Source: Flabesymbios commensalis
Taxonomy: Eukaryota > Annelida > Polychaeta > Terebellida > Flabelligeridae
Reading direction: 5' to 3'
Assembly: GCA_964017125.1 (NCBI GenBank)
Contig: OZ024907.1
Location: 20,352,206-20,416,205, forward strand
DNA: 64,000 nt
A program made the translations under genes and the position numbers. Positions 57,425 to 64,000 of this stretch are shown one piece after another. The notes beneath the pieces were generated by a model that was given only the letters and a program-made list of their open reading frames with translations, did not search any database and was not told the origin of the DNA. How positions within the stretch are numbered: the stretch's first letter is position 1; each line of letters starts with the position of its first letter.

Positions 57425-58860
57425 TGGTGCCATTTTTAAAAGTGATCTTGACCACTGGTGAAGTGATCACAGGTACTTTAAAAGTTATTTCAGCAACTAC
57501 AAAAGTCATATTGACCACTGAAGAAGTGATTACAACCACTTTGAAAGTTATCTCAGCCATTACAAAAGTGATCTTGGCCACTAAAGTAGTGACCACGGCC
57601 ACTTTAAAAATGATCTAAACCACCTCAAACGCAAAAGTAATCTTGACCACCGAAGAAGTGATTATAATCACTTTAAAAATTATCTCAGCCACTACAAAAG
57701 TGATCTCGAACACCGGAGAAGTGATCAAAGCCACTTTAAAAAGTATCTAAACCACTACAACAGGGATCTTGACTACGGAAGAAGTGATTACAAACCACAT
57801 TAAAAATTATCTCAGCCACTACAAAATGATCTTGGCCACTGGAGAAGTGACCACAGCCAATTTAAAAGTTGTCTCAGCCACTACGAAGGTGATCTTGGCC
57901 ACTTACAAACTGGTATCAGCCACTGATAAAGTTATCTAAGTCACCACAAAGGTGATCTTGGCCAATGAAGAAGTGCTCACAGCGACTTTAAAAGTTATCT
58001 CAGCCACTACAAAGTGATCTCGACCACTGAAGCAGTGACCACAACCACTTTAAAAAGTATCTAAACCACTACAAAGGGGATCATGACCACTGAAGAAGTA
58101 ATGAGTACAAAATGATCTTGGCCACTGGAGAAGTGACCACAGCCAATTTAAATGTTGTCTCAGCCACTACGAAGGTGATCTTGGCCACTAACAAACTGGT
58201 GTCAGCCACTGATAAAGTTATCTAAGTCACCACAAAGGTGATCTTGGCCAATGAAGAAGTTCTCACAGCGACATTAAAAGTTATCTCAGCCACTACAAAA
58301 GTGATCTTGGCCACTCAAGAAGTGACCACAGTCGATTTAAAAGTTGTCGCAGCCACTACACATCTGATCTTGGCCACTAACAAACTGGTGTAAGTCACTG
58401 ATAAAGTTATGTGACCACCACAAAGTGAACTTAGCCGATGAATTAGTGATCACAGCGACTTTAACAGTTATCTAAACCACTACAAAGGTGATCTTGACCA
58501 ATGAAGACGTGATTACAACCAGTTATCTCAGCCACTACAAAAATTATCTTGACAATTGAAGAAGTGATCACAGCCACTTTAAAAATGACCTAAACCACTA
58601 CAGAAGGAATCTTGACCACTGAAGAAGTGATTACAATCACTTTTAAGTTACCTCAGCCACTACAAAAGTGATCTTGGCCATTGAAAAAGTGATCACAGCC
58701 ACTTTAAAAGTATTTAAACCACTACAAAAGGGATCTTGACCACTGAAGAAGTGATTACACCCACATTAAAAGTTATCTCAGCCACAACAAAAGTGATCAT
58801 GGGCACTAACAAACAGGTGTCAGCCACTGATAAAGTTACCTAAGCCAGCTTGTTAGTGGT
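57425..58860 (+). repeat. 63-bp minisatellite inside the long-TIR element
   Basis: Repeats of AAAGTGATCTTGACCACTGA, AGAAGTGATCACAGCCACTT and TAAAAGTTATCTCAGCCACT, about 22 diverged units. The period is a multiple of 3, which keeps short frames open (57337-57618). The last part (58853-58900) is inverted. Confidence 0.92.
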
Positions 58861-58904
58861 CAAGATCCGTTTTGTAGTGGTTTAGATCACTTTTGTAGTT
58901 GCTG

Positions 58905-59511
58905 CGGTTTAGCAGAACAAAAATAATATCCATTCAAGTAACCCTACCCCATTAATTAAAATCGGGCGACGTTATTAAAACATTTTTAGGGTACTTTTAT
59001 ATAAGTCGTCGAAATAGGGTTTACATCCGTATATTTTAAATGTTACTATTCCATTTCGTGTTCAGTATATCCCAGGGCTCAAAAAAATGTAGGGAATGGG
59101 GGTGCATGGTAGCCATAAGTAGCCCATCGCCTAAATGTTACCATTTGCCCATATATAATTGTGTTTCATATGATTATAACTGAAGTTTTAGCCATACGGC
59201 AGCCATTTGGGATTCAAAATTGATCTCCATTACTGCATTTCTAAACTATGGAGATGTAAAACGAATAAAATTTGACAAACATACATTTTTTCAGGACATA
59301 GTAACCACTATAAAGTCGAGTCCATCATAACTGAGGCATTTTCAGAGCTTTTTCGAGTCCATGGCGGCCATCTTGAATAATTCAAATTGCTCAAAAGTGA
59401 CACATCCACACCACTCTAGGTATCTTTATGTAGATCCCAAAGATAAATAATCAGCAGAGAAAAAAACTATATCAGAGAATTTTGGGTCACCACCCGTAGC
59501 TGCCGGACTAT
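58905..59511 (-). repeat. right inverted arm of the long-TIR element
   Basis: Reverse complement of the left arm with scattered substitutions and an extra ~80 bp of sequence. The innermost part overlaps an inverted piece of the 63-bp array. Confidence 0.85.
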
Positions 59512-59540
59512 AACGGTTTAATGTATTTTAAGCATTAGCC

Positions 59541-59765
59541 TTAAAGTGCTGAAATATTTGTACATAAACCAAGAGAACAAAGGGTTTTCTTAAATTTGGA
59601 ATAATCATACTTGTCTTGGTGAGCTCTTTCCGCTTCATAGGTTATATCATGCGTCTACGGCCATTATCAATAGTTTACCCTTTCAGTGCGAGGATGGACT
59701 TTAGACGTTAGAATCTCGCATCTATAGACTTTCAAATTCCGGCATATAAAGTCGATTCCGAGTCA
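59541..59765 (-). mobile_element. MITE family B
   Basis: TTAAAGTGCTGAAATATTTG, CGTCTACGGCCATTATCAAT, CAGTGCGAGGATGGACTTTA. Confidence 0.75.
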
Positions 59766-59792
59766 GCACTTGCGAACGTCTGGTTCTACTTG

Positions 59793-59880
59793 CCCATAAA
59801 CACGGGACGTTGTGCCGATGCTGCCTGACTGTTGGGTCACTGCAATAAATCAGCATCGTTGAACGTCTCTAATTCCTGCC
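59793..59880. mobile_element. MITE family A, worn core
   Basis: CATAAACACGGGACGTTGTG and TCAGCATCGTTGAACGTCTC. Confidence 0.72.
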
Positions 59881-60799
59881 TGATTATCCGCTTTATTATC
59901 GACTGTACTGTTGACAGAAGTGAAACACTTGTTTTTCGTTCTCGTTGACCACAATACCGCGGTGTTTTTACTTTTATTAGAATACTTCAGAAGCCTTTCC
60001 GAACCTGAACATCCAACAGACCAACTGAGATATAACGCACGTGGGTAAAAATCAATCGGAATGTTTGTGAAATAGACAATAGACTGCAATAGTATTGTAA
60101 AAACAAAGCAATGTTCATGATTAATTAATAAATATACTCAGATGTGAATAAATTATATCGGACAGCTGTTTATTTATCATAAATAGCAATATTTTAAAGT
60201 CATTTCAAATTGGAAATTGCGTTAATGCATGAAAAATATCAATACAAATTCAGCAGCATGAGGGTTATTAATTATAAGGGGTTTATATATCAAAATCCGT
60301 GTCCATTCACCAGACGTATTTCTACAAATTCTATGATCTATCTCATCTACCATGGTAAGTACTACTGATGATACTCTGATAGGGGAGTGAGTGGTGAACG
60401 CCCTTTTTGTCTATCCACCTCCTCCAGATGAAGTATTTCTGGTGATGAGCTTGCGTCAACCATTCTGTGCAATACACACCAATACCCTTATATTAGAATA
60501 TAGACGTTGTCCTAAAGCAGATTTAATGCTAGTATAGGCCAGTAAGACAAAATTAACATATAAAGATCCTGGCTGCCTGCAAATATTATTTTGTGCTTGC
60601 ATTAGACCTGTGGAAACTAAAATGTCGCACAGCAATATACATTTCTGTGATTGTGGTGAATTTTTTTTTATTTTCGTCCAATATTGAATTACAATGTAAT
60701 TATGATGTCGCTAGATAGCTAACCCTTAGAGAATACAACGACCCACAACGGCCAGTGGGTAAGACTTGCTCACATAGTTAGGCCTGTGTACTATTTGAA
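59881..60799. other. no gene seen
   Basis: A family-C half copy at 60203. Confidence 0.6.
60203..60236. repeat. family-C half copy
   Basis: CATTTCAAATTGGAAATTGC, one arm only. Confidence 0.5.
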
Positions 60800-61172
60800 T
60801 AAAAAATATATGAAATGAAATGAATTGAAAAACTTATAATGCGCCTAAATCCTAGGTGTTCCGAGCCCAGAGGTGTTACAAATCTGAATCAGGCTCGTTA
60901 TTATTGTCCATTTGCGTTCTAATTCGTAGATCCAGCATGCCGGGACACAGAGGATTTAGGATGGAAAAGCTTGGCCGAAATATAAAGTTTTCAATTTTTT
61001 CCGAAGTGACTGTAAAGATTTAGATTTTTCAATCTCAAGATGGATACAATTCCAGAGCTGGAGGGGGGGGGGGGACGCGACCGAAAAAGCACTTGCACCC
61101 AGCTTAGAGCGCACTCTGGGAAGAACCTGTTGATCATCATCTGAGGAGCAGAGATTACGAGTTCTGTTTAAA
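60800..61172 (-). mobile_element. LINE 3' end (second type)
   Basis: Minus-strand translation near 61140-60950 gives VLPRVRSKLGASAFSVA and, after a C-run frameshift, LWNCIHLEIEKSKSLQSLRK followed by KLKTLYF. This is the C-terminal pattern (PRVRTKLG..AFSVAGP..WN.LP) of Jockey/CR1/L2-like LINEs. Downstream is a short 3' UTR ending in a TTCATTTCATTTCAT tail (60810-60826). It is 5'-truncated. Confidence 0.72.
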
Positions 61173-61175
61173 GGT

Positions 61176-61395
61176 TTAACCCTTACAGTGCGGGGATCAA
61201 CTTTAGTCGTCAGAATCTGACGACTAAAGTTGATCCTCGCACTGTAAAAGTAAAAATATTTCTAATGGCCGTAGACCCATAACATAGATATTCAAATAAA
61301 TCGGAAAGAGCTAATTAAGACATTTATGATGATTTCAAAGTGAAAAATCCTTTAGTTGCAATGTTTTTTTTACAAATTAATCGAGCGCTTTAAAG
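61176..61395 (+). mobile_element. MITE family B, full length
   Basis: TTAACCCTTACAGTGCGGGG, CGTCAGAATCTGACG, GGCCGTAGACCCATAACATA, GAGCGCTTTAAA. It abuts the truncated LINE on its left. Confidence 0.82.
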
Positions 61396-61960
61396 GTGTA
61401 TATGTTGTGCTCATTTCTTTATTTATTCTTGTTTGTTGGACAAATAAAAAAGCCGAAAACGACTTTTGAACTTGAATGGTTTTAAGACAAACCGTGTATT
61501 AATTAATGACCAGACGAGGTAATTATTCAATTAGTTGCTGGTGTTAATGACATGCGACATGCACTCCACATTGTGATTACCTCTGCTGATTATCTCATTT
61601 TGTGTCTGATTATTATAGTCGTAAAAATTTCCCTTCACCACGGGAAACAAGATGTAAACCCGATGCTACATTAGTGTTGGACAAGCGTCGCAGACGGTGG
61701 ACCCATATTAAGTCAGCATTGGGTAAATGTGTGATGTCTGTTGAGATGGTGTGTCAAGGCTGTATCTATTAGCGGCGGATGCTGGCCCGCATCTACATTT
61801 TTCAGATAATTTCAAAGAGATAAAATGTTGCTTAAATTGATGTAATATTTCAGGTAGTTGGTAAATAATTTCCAGAAATGTAGTAGTAATTATCAGGTCT
61901 CACATAAATGGATCAGCATTTACAACTTAGCTGTCCAGTTAATAACAAAGCTTTATAATA
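61396..61960. other. no gene seen apart from one family-A MITE
   Basis: AT-rich. Confidence 0.6.
61655..61745. mobile_element. MITE family A
   Basis: CAAGCGTCGCAGACGGTGGA, GTCAGCATTGGGTAAATGTG, GATGTCTGTTGAG. Confidence 0.82.
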
Positions 61961-62027
61961 TTAACCCTTTCATTACAATGCCGCGTTTATGCACATCATG
62001 GCATTAAGCGGTGGCAATTCACAGCTA

Positions 62028-62872
62028 TTAAGAGGGGAGATGAAAACCTTCCGTCACAGGGTCATATTTTTCAGTGAACATTTATGATTGTTGAAATTAC
62101 AGTCACATCCTTCAAAATAGTTTCCATCGACCTCTATGCAACGTTACATTACCATGCGCCACTTTTGGGAGCACTCAAGGTACTCAAAAGCAGGTATCTC
62201 CCCTGAACGCTTCCTTCAGAAAGGTTTCTTAGCGAGCTTGGATCTTATTTTTGGGAAACAACCAAAAGTCACATGGAGCTAAGTCAGGTGATGAGGGTGG
62301 ATGTTCTATCAAATGTATGTTTTTTCTCATCCAGGTAGCTCTCTGTCAGACGATCTTTGTGAGGTAGGCCTACTGCCCAATCATGATGCAGAAGAAGTCC
62401 AGAGCGACGTCGGGTGCGTGTGGATTTTTTAACGTGCGCAGAGACATTTGGTAAAACGGTGGTGGTGTAGTATGTGGCAGTGATTGTAGCTTAGTGAGGC
62501 TTCAAATCCAATGCAGCAGATCGCTGTGTGTTGGAAAATACTGAGAACATACGCTTCCTAGAACGGAAACCCGTCTTCAAAACTTCAAAGCGTGTCCCGT
62601 GTTCTGCCATCCACACCATGTTGGATCCGTTGTCTTTCATGGTGAAGAGGGGAATACAATATTCATCATATGTGACTCCATGTATATCTGAAAACATCTC
62701 GGGGCCGTTGGGTACAATTTATTCAAGCCATGACCTATTATATAGTCACCCTCTGTTGCTTCTGTTTCTCTATCAGATGGTGGGGTACCCATCATGCACA
62801 CGTGATGCATCTGCACACGTGGTGCAGATGTGATAGTCTTTTATAACAGAACTTTTTGATCTCCCCTCGTAG
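62028..62872 (-). mobile_element. mariner DNA transposon, internally deleted
   Basis: The ends GAGGGGAGATGAAAA (left) and the reverse complement GAGGGGAGATCAAAAAG (right) form inverted termini. On the minus strand, pieces read TYDEYCIPLF with NMVWM, then LLHHDWA, then HPPSSPDLAPCDFWLFPK, and CIEVDGNYFEGC near 62090, all typical of mariner transposases (DD34D; the SPDLAPCDFWLF block is diagnostic). At about 845 bp it is short of the usual ~1.3 kb, with the N-terminal helix-turn-helix region missing and several frame breaks. Confidence 0.88.
62040..62697 (-). pseudogene. mariner transposase remnant
   Basis: The longest surviving frame is 62491-62697 (contains DNGSNMVWMAEHGTRFEVLK, from the region of the first catalytic Asp). 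The rest is in other frames. Asp in LLHHDWA (normally LLHHDNA) is the second catalytic residue. It is non-functional. Confidence 0.85.
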
Positions 62873-63134
62873 CATAGAATTGGCTCTATGCTCGTAGTAA
62901 ACAAAAATCCCAAAAATATTCATATGACGAAAAATATAAAAGTGAAAGGTTTCTTAACATCCACGCAAAATTGTACATTACAATTTTACACAATTGATTT
63001 TTCTTCTATACTTAAAATAAAAAATAAATTATTTTATAAAACAAGTACCGGTTTCGACGATCTCGCTATTATATATATTATAATAGATATAATAATATAT
63101 ATATTTATTTTTATTTAAAGCTAATTAAATCGGA

Positions 63135-63565
63135 AATAATACCATCTCTAGCATGTTCAACCAGTCGCTACATATTGAGATATTCCCAGATAAATTAAAG
63201 ATAGCGAAAGTTATTCCAATTTACAAAAAAGGATCATTGAACTATCGTCCCATCTCACTAATTTATCAATAACTAAATTTAAAAAAGACATTAAACAATT
63301 GAGCACCTACGTAAATGAACACAAACTTTAACACGACAGTCAGTGCGGTTTTAGGAAAGGTCATTCCACTGAATTAGCATCCATCGAGCTCATTGACAGA
63401 GTCACACAAGACCTTGACAACGGTAAAATACCAATATCTATATTTTTAGATCTATCGAAGGCATTCGACACGCTTGACCACGTTATAATACTACAATCAT
63501 TATGGTATTAGATCAGTTGAGGTGAAACTTTTTAAAAATTATTTACAAAGCAAAAGTTGAGAGCA
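63135..63565 (+). mobile_element. LINE reverse-transcriptase fragment (second type)
   Basis: Frames carry IFPDKLKIAKVIPIYKKG, LNYRPISL, then GHSTELASIELIDRVTQDLD, GKIPISIFLDLSKAFDTLDH and VKLFKNYLQSK. This is the fingers and first catalytic Asp of a CR1/L2/Jockey-type RT, unlike the LINE at 47-51 kb. A ~45-residue segment after PISL is missing and frames shift. No YADD motif was seen before the window ends. Confidence 0.8.
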
Positions 63566-63677
63566 CCACAGCAGCTTATGGGAGCACATCATGAACATAT
63601 CTGTATCTCTGGCTATAGATGTCACAAGTTGATAACACTAGTTTTCTTATTACGATAGTAGATTTTCATTAACTAAA

Positions 63678-63780
63678 CCTTTACCCGCCAAGTTTTTTAA
63701 TTTGAATTTTAACTCACTTGAAGTAGTGCTTCAAGTAACAACTGCTTTAAAGACCTTGCATTTATTGACGGCACATGGGA
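63678..63780 (+). mobile_element. MITE family D, partial
   Basis: AACCTTTACCCGCCAAG, then ACTCACTTGAAGTAGTGCTT and CAAGTAAC. Confidence 0.6.
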
Positions 63781-64000
63781 TCTTGCCACAGCGAAACCCC
63801 TTACGTTACAGCTGATCTGATGTACTTTGGTATTTTGATCTACGTATAGACAGGGATATATCCTAACCAATCTAATAAACATGTCTGTCAAACTTTTCTC
63901 AACGGTTTCTATTGTATTTTTTCCCGTAGATTTCAAATCTGCCAGATACCATTCGAGATTTTGCATATTTAATTAGCTAATTTGCATATTTCCAAAATGG

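Larger units (their letters stand above)
56237..59511. mobile_element. 3.3-kb element with long inverted ends and an internal 63-bp array
   Basis: The left arm (56237 to about 56765) starts ATAGTCCGGCAGC and the right arm (about 58905-59511) ends GCTGCCGGACTAT. The arms match along almost their whole length, at roughly 85-90% where I compared them. Long inverted arms around a tandem-repeat core are the layout of foldback-like non-autonomous DNA elements. No transposase was seen. The left end sits next to a partial family-A MITE. Confidence 0.82.
61961..62957. mobile_element. TTAA-ended MITE that hosts the mariner
   Basis: TTAACCCTTTCATTACAATG starts at 61961, and AAGTGAAAGGTTTCTTAA ends at 62957. 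With the mariner removed this would be a ~150-bp element with imperfect TTAA-type ends; ATATGACGAAAAAT on the right resembles family C. The pairing of the two halves is inferred. Confidence 0.5.

Noticed and set aside
57337-57618. 93-codon frame with KVISATTKVIL repeats
   Set aside because: Translation of the 63-bp array.
56237-59511. Polinton or other virus-like element, from the long inverted ends
   Set aside because: Only 3.3 kb, with a satellite core and no polymerase, integrase or capsid-like frame.

Overview
This window is AT-rich, gene-poor animal DNA crowded with tandem arrays and miniature inverted-repeat elements. The only intact gene I can defend is a single-exon rhodopsin-family receptor of the FMRFamide-receptor-like type (17085-18449, + strand). 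That receptor, the tRNA-derived SINEs, two types of LINE, a mariner copy and many short palindromic elements point to a marine invertebrate, most likely a mollusc or another lophotrochozoan. The species cannot be named from the sequence. Layout: 1-17 kb holds a 35-bp array beside a SINE, a 33-bp array, TTAA-flanked MITEs, TTGCA/TTGGA and GTGA microsatellites, a 1.3-kb array of a 14-bp unit, and CAG/GCA-rich stretches. From 16.4 to 21.3 kb the receptor lies between a degenerate ~45-bp array, which ends about 40 bases before its ATG, and a ~2.9-kb array of a 57-bp unit. The first unit of that second array is the receptor's own last 18 codons plus stop. From 21 to 34 kb lie SINE fragments, long hairpins and MITE families. 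From 34.6 to 38.1 kb there is a 635-bp TTTG-TTCG-TTTG mosaic followed by a diverged duplicated block in which one copy carries a MITE and the other shows the empty site. From 38 to 47 kb come more arrays and MITEs, plus tRNA-Glu-like and tRNA-Asp-like relics. From 47.1 to 51.3 kb is a 5'-truncated non-LTR retrotransposon interrupted by two nearly identical 489-bp TTAA-bounded copies with a 585-bp segment between them. From 52 to 59.5 kb there are a 46-bp array, one orphan candidate exon, and a 3.3-kb element with ~500-600-bp inverted ends around a 63-bp array. From 59.5 to 64 kb there are a LINE 3' end (minus strand), MITEs, an internally deleted mariner inside a TTAA MITE, and a fragment of a second LINE. 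Apart from the receptor, the genes do not form a pathway; the rest of the window is a record of repeat activity. The MITE labels A, B, C and D are mine: A is a ~100-bp palindrome with a CTACGACGCTGG-like core (about 36 copies), B is a TTAACCCTT-ended element of up to ~250 bp, C is a short palindrome built on TTTGAAGCTGGAA, and D is built on CACTTGAAGTTGT. No retrovirus, LTR element, Polinton or toxin gene was recognised. No computation or database search was possible, so family assignments rest on reading motifs by eye.
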